Of a stretch of 46,769 nt of DNA, positions 38,912 to 45,437 are shown piece after piece (positions within the stretch are counted from its first letter, which is position 1; each line of letters begins with the position of its first letter). A program made the translations under genes and the position numbers. The stretch is from a virus: IMG/VR virus record IMGVR_UViG_3300048588_000791, positions 1 to 46,769 of that record. One strand, given 5' to 3'. Below the pieces are notes generated by a model. It ran no database searches and was not told the DNA's origin. It saw only the letters and a program-made list of their open reading frames with translations.

Positions 38912-39871
38912 TTAGTTTGCAAAGCCACTGAATTCCATCGTGGTAGGCATCAGTGTGTTTAGGAAGTCCTCGCCTGCGCGTTCCCAGTTCTGAACTTTGG
39001 ACAAGAGATCGGCATTGCTGGTCCCCATGGCCTGAAGTCTGCGCCTCGTCGACTTGATAGTACCCTGGGCTGAGATAGACCCCTTTTGGATCGCATGAAC
39101 ATTGCGCTGCTCTGGATTCATCTCTTCCAGCTTGAGTTTTCGAGTAGCGAGACGAAACTGCGGACCTTCAAAGATGTTTACGCCAACAAATTCAATTTCT
39201 GCGATTCGATAGCGGCATGCGCGCGGCCCGGGTTTGTGCTCGATAAAATGGATTGCCGCATTGAGCTTCGCCTGGGTGTGCTGGCTGTTTGCCGTTAGCT
39301 CGCGGTGCAACGCTGAAAGCTCCTCGAATCCGCGGGCCAAGGATTCCGCGGCAGCGGCCAGCTCATCGCGCTCAGAAAGCAGGCTTTCGCGTTCGTCATT
39401 CACCCGCTTCAACTCAGTCCTGATGGCGGCAAGATCCGCCTTCATTTGATCCCGCTCAGCCTCAAGCTCAGCGAAGCCCTCGGCGTACTCCCAAAGCTCA
39501 AGATAGATCGCATAAGCTTCGGGCGTATTGATGACCCTGACCAGCTGCTTGATTCCCGCCTTGGGGATAAACAAGAGCGAGCGTGCGAAAATGGGAATGA
39601 CGTTCGTGCCCAATTCGCTGCGCATTCGGTGCGCATCCATTGGTTGCGCGCCGATGGCGTGCTTGCGGATCTGCTTGCGGAGGTAACTTTCAGAAATATT
39701 GAGCAACTCAGAAAGGTGAGTTGCCAGCATCCCTTCCACCTCATCGACCTTCATGACCCGCGCAATCGAATTCCGCGCTTGCAGTCTAATCTCCTTGGAG
39801 ACAACTCTAACGCTGGAGAAACCCGGAGATGCGGCGGCGGTAGATGCTGAATGGTCTGCGTGCTGATTCAT
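38912..39871 (-). CDS. 319-aa coiled-coil protein, unknown function
   Basis: The N-terminal third looks like a DNA-binding module (LATHLSELLNISESYLRKQI, then RKHAIGAQPMDAHRMRSELG). The middle is a long coiled coil (AELEAERDQMKADLAAIRTE, then LKRVNDERESLLSERDELAA). The C-terminal third is unrecognised. The layout recalls phage antirepressor or chromosome-organising proteins. The IGAQPMDAxRM coding segment is repeated as DNA at 28270-28313. ATG 39871 has GGAGG 4 bases upstream and overlaps the previous gene's stop. Confidence 0.65.
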   Translation of the reverse strand: MNQHADHSASTAAASPGFSSVRVVSKEIRLQARNSIARVMKVDEVEGMLATHLSELLNISESYLRKQIRKHAIGAQPMDAHRMRSELGTNVIPIFARSLLFIPKAGIKQLVRVINTPEAYAIYLELWEYAEGFAELEAERDQMKADLAAIRTELKRVNDERESLLSERDELAAAAESLARGFEELSALHRELTANSQHTQAKLNAAIHFIEHKPGPRACRYRIAEIEFVGVNIFEGPQFRLATRKLKLEEMNPEQRNVHAIQKGSISAQGTIKSTRRRLQAMGTSNADLLSKVQNWERAGEDFLNTLMPTTMEFSGFAN

Positions 39872-40110
39872 ACGGCCTCCACAGGAAAGTGATTTGTTGG
39901 AGCTTTACTTGCGGCATGGATGCGAATCGCATTCCAAACCACGCTTCGGTCAACACGGAAAAAGTTCGCCACCTGGTCAATTGTCATGCGCCCGCCTTTA
40001 TCGCTCAAAATCAGATCGATGATTGCTTGGGCTTTCGAGTCAAGCGGTCTGGCTGGGATGATGTCTCTCGGCTGCATCCTTGCGTCGGTGCCGGATCCAA
40101 TCAGGTTCAT
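39868..40110 (-). CDS. Small helix-turn-helix protein
   Basis: The 80-aa protein has a C-terminal HTH (MTIDQVANFFRVDRSVVWNA, then IRIHAAS) and a proline-rich N-terminus (MQPRDIIPARP). ATG 40110 follows GGAG by 6 bases. The gene overlaps the 38912 gene by 4 bases, so both are probably expressed together; they could be a regulator and its partner. Confidence 0.6.
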   Translation of the reverse strand: MNLIGSGTDARMQPRDIIPARPLDSKAQAIIDLILSDKGGRMTIDQVANFFRVDRSVVWNAIRIHAASKAPTNHFPVEAV

Positions 40111-40162
40111 TTTCAACTCCATCAATGATTGTTTCGCTTCTGGGTGCTCGCACGATCCCGCT

Positions 40163-40672
40163 TCATGCTACTTGCATCGCCTCCCAGATAGTCTGACTGG
40201 ACACGGCTGCTGCCTGAATCGGAACGGCAGCGGCAGGGTGCCGTCTGACGAATAGCTCGATCCAGCCGGGTTCGCCCGGTGGCGCATAGAGCTTGATGCT
40301 TCGGCCATCGACGATCTGGCAGTCGTCATGCCATAGGACACCAGATTGTGTGGCGGCATCGCAGACCAGCTTGGAGATATTGTCCCAGTCAGGCTTGACG
40401 TCGACATAGACTGCTTTTGGTTTCGACTTTGGCCGCGACCGGTAAGCGACGATGAGGACCTGGAGCGGACCAAGCAGGATATCAGCCTGGTACTGACTGC
40501 GGATCGAGTCGGCGATCTCGTCCATGCGCTTTCGGGTGTCGGGGTGTTTGAATACATGCCCACTTCGGGTCCTCCTCGCTTCTTTCTTGCCTTCCGGCTC
40601 AATCGGAATGGTAAGCTTCGTGGTATCAATACTCTGTCGTTTGCCGTTGATTTGTGCCCGGCTGGCACTCAC
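40163..40672 (-). CDS. rusA: RusA-type Holliday junction resolvase
   Basis: The 169-aa product has the RusA signature YVDVKPDWDNISKLVCDAAT followed by GVLWHDDCQIVDGRSIKLYA, with the catalytic aspartates in KPDWDN and WHDDCQ. The preceding TIPIEPEGKKEARRT is the usual N-terminal strand. RusA cuts recombination intermediates before packaging. GTG 40672 follows AAAAGGAG by 7 bases, just after the SSB stop. Confidence 0.9.
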   Translation of the reverse strand: MSASRAQINGKRQSIDTTKLTIPIEPEGKKEARRTRSGHVFKHPDTRKRMDEIADSIRSQYQADILLGPLQVLIVAYRSRPKSKPKAVYVDVKPDWDNISKLVCDAATQSGVLWHDDCQIVDGRSIKLYAPPGEPGWIELFVRRHPAAAVPIQAAAVSSQTIWEAMQVA

Positions 40673-40686
40673 CGCTGGGCTCCTTT

Positions 40687-41133
40687 TCAGAATGGAACGT
40701 CATCTGGGAAATTCTGATTTCCAAACTCACCTTCAATCCTGAGATTGCGTCCACCCCCTCGACTGCCACCTGAAGCCCTGTCAGGCGGCGGGGACTCCTC
40801 GCGTCGTCCGCCGAGGAATTCGACTTCGTCGGCATGGATTTCGGTTGAGTATCGTTTGGATCCATCCTGTGCTTCCCATGTCTTGTGCCTGATCTTTCCT
40901 TCCAGGTAGACCGACGATCCTTTCGCCAGATACTTGGCGGCTGTCTCAGCCTGCTTCTTCCACAGCACGATATCGTGCCATTCCGTTTTTTGATGACGCT
41001 GACCGCTCTCATCGGTCCAGTTGTCAGTCGTCGCCAGAGAGAACTTGCAAACCGCGGATCCTGACTGCGTGTAACTCAGCGCCGGGTCCTTACCGAGGTT
41101 GCCAACCAGAATCGCCTTGTTAACGCTGCTCAG
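40687..41133 (-). CDS. ssb: Single-stranded DNA-binding protein, CTG start
   Basis: The OB-fold of SSB is clear: VNKAILVGNLGKDPALSYTQ, then TEWHDIVLWKKQAETAAKYL, KGSSVYLEGKIRHKTWE and an acidic tail ending in DDVPF, the partner-binding tip. The first canonical start (GTG 40968) would remove 55 residues including most of the OB-fold. The frame begins at CTG 41133 and gives (M)SSVNKAILVGNLGKDP, which is exactly how many SSBs start. AAGG lies 6 bases before the CTG. The total is 148 aa. The start overlaps the end of the zinc-finger gene. It works with Bet and the exonuclease in recombination and replication. Confidence 0.95.
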   Translation of the reverse strand: MSSVNKAILVGNLGKDPALSYTQSGSAVCKFSLATTDNWTDESGQRHQKTEWHDIVLWKKQAETAAKYLAKGSSVYLEGKIRHKTWEAQDGSKRYSTEIHADEVEFLGGRREESPPPDRASGGSRGGGRNLRIEGEFGNQNFPDDVPF

Positions 41134-41320
41134 ACGCTACCTTCCACGGGTTGATGCCCATCAGGGCCGCGACGAATGTCAGGTGTTGAGCCTCAATCAG
41201 GCATGCTGGCGAACAGGTGCCGTAGTTGAACTTCACAGCGTCTGGCCGATGGCGCTTTTCGCAGATCGGGCACCTCGGGCGCTTCAGGTAGGCCCGAAAC
41301 CATTTGATTGGGCTATTCAT
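41120..41320 (-). CDS. 66-aa zinc-finger protein
   Basis: The protein (MNSPIKWFRAYLKRPRCPIC) has a CPIC knuckle and a second pair in YGTCSPACLIEAQHL, consistent with one zinc site. ATG 41320 overlaps the end of the DUF2829-like gene. This size and layout match small phage NinF-like or recombination-associated zinc proteins, but no firm family is claimed. Confidence 0.6.
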   Translation of the reverse strand: MNSPIKWFRAYLKRPRCPICEKRHRPDAVKFNYGTCSPACLIEAQHLTFVAALMGINPWKVASEQR

Positions 41321-41732
41321 AGATTGCCCAATCATTCGTCGTGATGTCTCCAAGGTCGCCCTGGGGCGCGCAGGTTTCGTCACTGGAATCTGCGCGCATG
41401 ACCATTGGTCGCAACGGCTGTCGAAGGAGATTCTGAAGGTCGTTCGCGTCAATAATCAAAATATTGCCATGCAGATTGCCCGCCTTGTCGAGCAGGAACG
41501 TGTATTGCCCCGTGGGCCAATCTTTCTTTCGGACTTTGCGACCGAATTTCATCATTCCAATTGCCCATTCGTAGCTGTGAATATAGGATTTGTCGGAGCC
41601 AAACTCGATTGACCTGGAAAATCCCTCAAAAGCCCGGATTCTCTCAAACTCGTTCCGGAGAGGCTCACCAGTGATAGGGTTGACGATCGGTCGATCTGAT
41701 TTCCAAACTTCTGGTCCGTGCATATGGAACAC
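41313..41732 (-). CDS. DUF2829 / Tad2-like protein (possible anti-Thoeris)
   Basis: The last about 90 residues follow the DUF2829 pattern: YEWAIGMMKFGRKVRKKDWP, then TGQYTFLLDK, PMVMRADSS and, at the end, LGDITTNDWAIYE. In typical members one reads (FGxALexLKxGKKVxRKGWN ... KTAD ... DilAeDWe). Some members (Tad2) bind the signal nucleotide of the Thoeris defence system and so protect phages. The present protein has an extra N-terminal part of about 50 residues (MFHMHGPEVWKSDRP ...). Function as an anti-defence protein is inferred from the family. Confidence 0.6.
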   Translation of the reverse strand: MFHMHGPEVWKSDRPIVNPITGEPLRNEFERIRAFEGFSRSIEFGSDKSYIHSYEWAIGMMKFGRKVRKKDWPTGQYTFLLDKAGNLHGNILIIDANDLQNLLRQPLRPMVMRADSSDETCAPQGDLGDITTNDWAIYE

Positions 41733-41784
41733 CTTGTTATGATAAAGTCAGCCGGCCCCGGTGTGCCGGCGATGTCAGTCCTTA

Positions 41785-42552
41785 TCAGCCTTCGGTGCTC
41801 AGAGGCGTCCGATCGGCAATGATTGTTTTCAGCTGCACGAGCAGCTCGTTCTTGGGATATCCGTTGAGGGCATCAATGATCTCAGCCCACTCTTCCTCGG
41901 GCACTGATGCCTGCTGGAGTTTTTTATGGATCCACTCCTTGACTTTGGGGTCGCTGGTCACGACGATATCGGTCGCCGGCTTTGGTGCGGACTGGGCAGC
42001 TTGCGTCAGCGCCGCAGGCTGCTCGACCTCGGCATCGACCATTTCCTCGCGGATATAATAGGAGGACAGCTCCTCGGGGAATGCCTTGCGCAACGCCTTG
42101 GCTTCCGCGCATTTCTCGAGCATGGTCAGCGGCATCGTGTCCCAGAGCGACTTCTTCCCGTCGCGTGAGGGCTTATAGAATTCGGAAAAGTATGCGGTGG
42201 CACTGAAATCCCGAACCTGGCCCTGCACGAATTTCTGGACTGTGATGGTCGCATTAAGGGGCTTCCCGGGCTGCTTCGGGTCAAACTCGAACGCCACTGG
42301 AAGGATCCCGGCATAAGCGCCGGTGCGCTGCGCGATCAGGCGATAGGCATCGATCGAGAGCACGATGGAGGCCCGACCGCCGACCTTGATAAGATAGATA
42401 TGGCGGGCTTCGGGATTCAGCCCCCTGGCTCTGCAGACGCCAACGTAATGGTCGCGCTCCTGCGGAGTCACATCCTTGGGCAGATAGTGCTCGGTCCAGT
42501 ACGCGATGCGTTCCTGGGTGATCTCGTCTCGATTAAAAACCGCTGGCAACAT
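41785..42552 (-). CDS. bet: Recombinase Bet (Red-beta family)
   Basis: The 255-aa protein shows the Red-beta pattern: HYLPKDVTPQERDHYVGVCR, then ARGLNPEARHIYLIKV, ASIVLSIDAYRLIAQRTGAY and MLEKCAEAKALRKAFPEELS. It anneals single-stranded DNA to complementary strands in phage recombination. ATG 42552 follows AAAGGAG by 7 bases and lies within the end of the exonuclease gene. It sits beside the exonuclease and two genes from ssb, a classical recombination set. Confidence 0.94.
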   Translation of the reverse strand: MLPAVFNRDEITQERIAYWTEHYLPKDVTPQERDHYVGVCRARGLNPEARHIYLIKVGGRASIVLSIDAYRLIAQRTGAYAGILPVAFEFDPKQPGKPLNATITVQKFVQGQVRDFSATAYFSEFYKPSRDGKKSLWDTMPLTMLEKCAEAKALRKAFPEELSSYYIREEMVDAEVEQPAALTQAAQSAPKPATDIVVTSDPKVKEWIHKKLQQASVPEEEWAEIIDALNGYPKNELLVQLKTIIADRTPLSTEG

Positions 42553-43423
42553 TTTCAAACTCCTTTTCAAGCTCGGCGATCAGATCATCATCCGCTGCAG
42601 GTTCATCGATCTCGTAGTCCTCGGCGTCGGGCTTCGGAGCGAAGCGGGGCAACCCGAGAGGGAGGATTTCCTCGGGAAGCCCCGGCCAGGTTCCACTTGC
42701 CTGGCAGCGCCGAAGGAGGGCGAGGTTTCGACGAATGAATGCGCGTCCCAATGCGATTTCATCCGCCGTCGCATCGTAGGTCGCCACCAGATGGACAGGT
42801 GTGGATCTAACGGCGAGAAAAATATAGCGCTCCGGTTTGATGCCGGTGGTCCGGTAAATGCCATCAATCGTCATGGCCGCTGACACGAAATAGTGGTGAT
42901 CGTAGGCATCGCGTTGAAACCCATTGTGCGAGACGTCGCGAGCCGTTTTGAAGTCGACCACGGTCTTGAGATCCGCTGACACCCAGTCGGGCCTGCACTT
43001 GCAAAGGCATCCAGTGCGCGGGTCAATCCAGTAGAAGGAGACCTCGTTGCGCCCGGGTTGCGATAGAATTTTCTGTGCAGGACCATAAGCATCGACCGCC
43101 TTTTTCATGTTCTCGACTGCCTCAACCTCGTCCGGCTGAAGGCAAATCCTGTTTGGATGGCTGTCCTCGAATTCCTTCCACGCTTTTGCGTTGCGTGCTA
43201 CGTCGGGACCTTTGATATAGAGATGTTCAAAAGTCCCCTCCATCTTGCAGTGAAAGGCTTTTCCGATCCTCAGCGGCTTGCTTTCGCTCTCGTCGTCGCG
43301 ATGATCGAGTGCGTATCGATACACGGCGGCGGCCTCGGCGAGCTTTGTTAGCCCGGTTTTTGAGATTCCGAGCGAGCGATGATAAGCCTCGATGCTGAGG
43401 GTCGGATAAATCCCAATTTGCAC
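42533..43423 (-). CDS. PD-(D/E)XK exonuclease (RecE/lambda Exo type)
   Basis: The 296-aa protein contains the nuclease core GRNEVSFYWIDPRTGCLCKC, then RPDWVSADLKTVVDFKTARD. The Asp in RPDW and the VDFKT (D-x-K) motif coordinate the metals. The N-terminus LSIEAYHRSLGISKTGLTKL and GKAFHCKMEGTF are typical of the RecE C-terminal family. It resects double-stranded ends for Bet. GTG 43423 is 9 bases after AGGA. Confidence 0.88.
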   Translation of the reverse strand: MQIGIYPTLSIEAYHRSLGISKTGLTKLAEAAAVYRYALDHRDDESESKPLRIGKAFHCKMEGTFEHLYIKGPDVARNAKAWKEFEDSHPNRICLQPDEVEAVENMKKAVDAYGPAQKILSQPGRNEVSFYWIDPRTGCLCKCRPDWVSADLKTVVDFKTARDVSHNGFQRDAYDHHYFVSAAMTIDGIYRTTGIKPERYIFLAVRSTPVHLVATYDATADEIALGRAFIRRNLALLRRCQASGTWPGLPEEILPLGLPRFAPKPDAEDYEIDEPAADDDLIAELEKEFENVASGF

Positions 43424-43428
43424 TATGT

Positions 43429-43656
43429 TTATTCCTGCGTTTTGACACGAAAAGGACTCGTCGAGGCGACCTCGAAGTAGTGCTTTTTTCGGTGGTGGTC
43501 TGTCACGACCACCTCAGCCTCGTCTTGAAGGTCAAGATCAAAGCCGTCCTTACAGGATTTTGTCAGCAGCCGGATCGCTGCCTGGCGTGGACTCCTGGCC
43601 TCGATTTTCACGTCGACCAGATCCAGATCGGAAAGGGTTACTCGGTAGATTGTCAT
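43429..43656 (-). CDS. 75-aa hypothetical protein
   Basis: The beta-rich small protein begins MTIYRVTLSDLDLVDVKIEA and has the helix RSPRQAAIRLLTKSCKDG. It recalls small phage proteins encoded next to RecE/RecT-type nucleases. ATG 43656 has GGGAGG 7 bases upstream. The stop is 6 bases before the exonuclease start, so the genes are co-expressed. Confidence 0.6.
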   Translation of the reverse strand: MTIYRVTLSDLDLVDVKIEARSPRQAAIRLLTKSCKDGFDLDLQDEAEVVVTDHHRKKHYFEVASTSPFRVKTQE

Positions 43657-43710
43657 GGTCCGGCCTCCCCCTGGAGGCACAGACATCAGAAGCAGCTTGG
43701 GCTACGGGTG

Positions 43711-43821
43711 TCATTGAACCTCAGAGCGAAAAACGCATCCCCCGGCATCCAGGGGACGCGCGTATGTTGCAGATTGCCCGCCGTCGGGCCTTCGAGTTGC
43801 TCGTGCGAAAAACTTTTTCAT
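43711..43821 (-). CDS. 36-aa small basic protein
   Basis: A short frame with an excellent ribosome site (AGGAGAAGAT then ATG) encodes MKKFFARATRRPDGGQSATY followed by ARPLDAGGCVFRSEVQ. It lies alone in the 371-base gap between the 43429 and 44028 genes. The hairpin GCCTCC-TTTG-GGAGGC about 40 bases upstream may be part of its leader. The function is unknown. Confidence 0.45.
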   Translation of the reverse strand: MKKFFARATRRPDGGQSATYARPLDAGGCVFRSEVQ

Positions 43822-44027
43822 ATCTTCTCCTCTGCAACATTTGGGGATGGAGCCTCCTTTGGGAGGCCCCGTATTGGATGATCTTCAAGGGTTTGGCGTC
43901 TCATCCTTCCGCCAACCATGAAGCGAATATACTACCGCTAATGGATGAGCTTCAAAAGAAATCGACATTTTTTGCCAAAATAAATTTTGCTGGCTCCCAA
44001 AAAAATTTCGCATACCGTCCTCGGATA

Positions 44028-44585
44028 TCATGCGTCTCTCACTTTCCGGATAATGATGGGCTCCGGGCGTACGGTCACGGGCAACGGACCTGCCGCCTTT
44101 TTGCTGGTTCTGCACGTTGGCTTCGAGTTTGATCGCAGCTGGCGCTCCTTGAGCCGATGAGACCAGCGGTCGAGGTCAGCTCGATATATCAAGCGGGGGA
44201 GTTCGGGCAGCTCCCGGTGCGCCCGCTTCATCGATTTATAGACCTTAAAGAAGGCTTTCCAGAACGCCCGACGATGCTTGTCACGCAGTCGAAATCCTGG
44301 CGATGCTGTGACCAGCGCATGGAGGTCCGAGGTTGCTTCCAGCTCGTCACGGGGCAGTATCGAGGCTGCACCCAGGAACCTTACCGCCCATCCCCGGTGG
44401 ATTTGAGCCGGATCCTCGAGCCGTGAAAGGATTTCCCGAAGAGCCCACCGGCCATGCATCTCAACAATAGCCAGGTACTCAAGGGGAGATAGCTGGATAA
44501 ATGGGGCGTAACCCAGAGCCTGGGCTTCGCGCGCATAACCGGGCCGGGGTTCGCTGGCAAACGCTTTTCGTTCAGAAGACATCAT
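44028..44585 (-). CDS. 185-aa hypothetical protein
   Basis: The protein (MMSSERKAFASEPRPGYARE) is basic and helical: EMHGRWALREILSRLEDPAQ, HRRAFWKAFFKVYKSMKRAH and a Lys/Arg-rich end. It may bind nucleic acid. No family is recognised. GGAGG lies 6 bases before ATG 44585, and the start overlaps the previous gene by 14 bases. Confidence 0.55.
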   Translation of the reverse strand: MMSSERKAFASEPRPGYAREAQALGYAPFIQLSPLEYLAIVEMHGRWALREILSRLEDPAQIHRGWAVRFLGAASILPRDELEATSDLHALVTASPGFRLRDKHRRAFWKAFFKVYKSMKRAHRELPELPRLIYRADLDRWSHRLKERQLRSNSKPTCRTSKKAAGPLPVTVRPEPIIIRKVRDA

Positions 44586-45054
44586 GAGTCTCCTCCTTAA
44601 CCACCCAGATCTTGTTTTGACGAACCAGGAAATGGGGGAAGTCAGAAAGTTTGAATGTCTCCACTTCACTTGCGTCGTCCGGAAAGGCTTTGAACTTTGT
44701 GGTTCCGATGTGCGTTAGGACAGCTGGCCTGCCTCCTATCTCAACCCGATCTCCGATCTTGATGAAGCGTGGGGCCGGTGCCGGCAAGGCTTTTGGCTCG
44801 TGGTAGGGCGAAGCCCTCTGGCTCACGGCGAAGGGGTTCGTCGTTTGTGCCAAGTCCGGGTTCTTTGCCTTGCGCCCACGGGCACGGTTGAAAGTGCTCA
44901 TCGCCTCGCCCGGCACCCGCTTTGGAATAGGGCGCATTCGCAAACGCTTGTAGCCTGATTCAGGAACCTCGTCGGCTGGCGGTTCCTGGCGTGGGTTGTC
45001 AGCATCGGTCCGGTTCATGGCATAGGAAAATTCGCGCAGAATTCGGTCAACCAT
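44572..45054 (-). CDS. 160-aa hypothetical protein with KOW/SH3-like end
   Basis: The N-terminal half is polar (MVDRILREFSYAMNRTDADN). The C-terminal half reads APRFIKIGDRVEIGGRPAVL, then THIGTTKFKAFPD and LVRQNKIWVVKEE, consistent with a small SH3/KOW-type barrel. ATG 45054 follows GAGG by 5 bases. The frame stays open for a further 129 codons up to an ATG at 45438, but that part is not protein-like and has a poorly placed ribosome site. Confidence 0.55.
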   Translation of the reverse strand: MVDRILREFSYAMNRTDADNPRQEPPADEVPESGYKRLRMRPIPKRVPGEAMSTFNRARGRKAKNPDLAQTTNPFAVSQRASPYHEPKALPAPAPRFIKIGDRVEIGGRPAVLTHIGTTKFKAFPDDASEVETFKLSDFPHFLVRQNKIWVVKEETHDVF

Positions 45055-45437
45055 ACGTACCTCAGAATGAATGTCCAATGAGTCTCTAATTGCCGACGAG
45101 TTACTAGGTATCGACTGTACCCAGGGGTTGGTATTGCAGCTATCCCTCCTCGAAACAGTGAGCGGATGAAAATAGTGAACCGACTTGATCAAGATCTTGG
45201 GTTTTTGGAGTGCAGAAAAATTGCGATGAAACACCTTTTTTTGTAGCCCGAAGTACTTGCTTCGGGTCGGCAAAAAGGTTGGCACATTTGCGCATGGAAA
45301 AAGTTGTGCCAATGACGATTGAAAGTTCGTCGCAACATGAGACCTCTCACAAATCACCCGCAATCTGTGTCCCCAGAGCGAGTTCAGAGGATCCATGAAT
45401 TTTTTAAATGGTAACGCGTGGAACTTCTTCACTGGCA
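45055..45437. other. 383-base region, probably leader/regulatory
   Basis: No convincing gene is seen. On the minus strand a frame is open but reads unlike a protein. A perfect 7-base-pair hairpin (CCCGAAG-TACTTG-CTTCGGG, 45247-45266) lies in the middle, with a run of seven T just upstream on the plus strand. This may be a leader or a replication-related site between the replication gene and the 45054 gene. Confidence 0.35.

Noticed and set aside
45241-45266. Hairpin CCCGAAG/CTTCGGG as a Rho-independent terminator
   Set aside because: The T run precedes the hairpin on the plus strand and is an A run after it on the minus strand, so it is not in the right place for termination in either direction.
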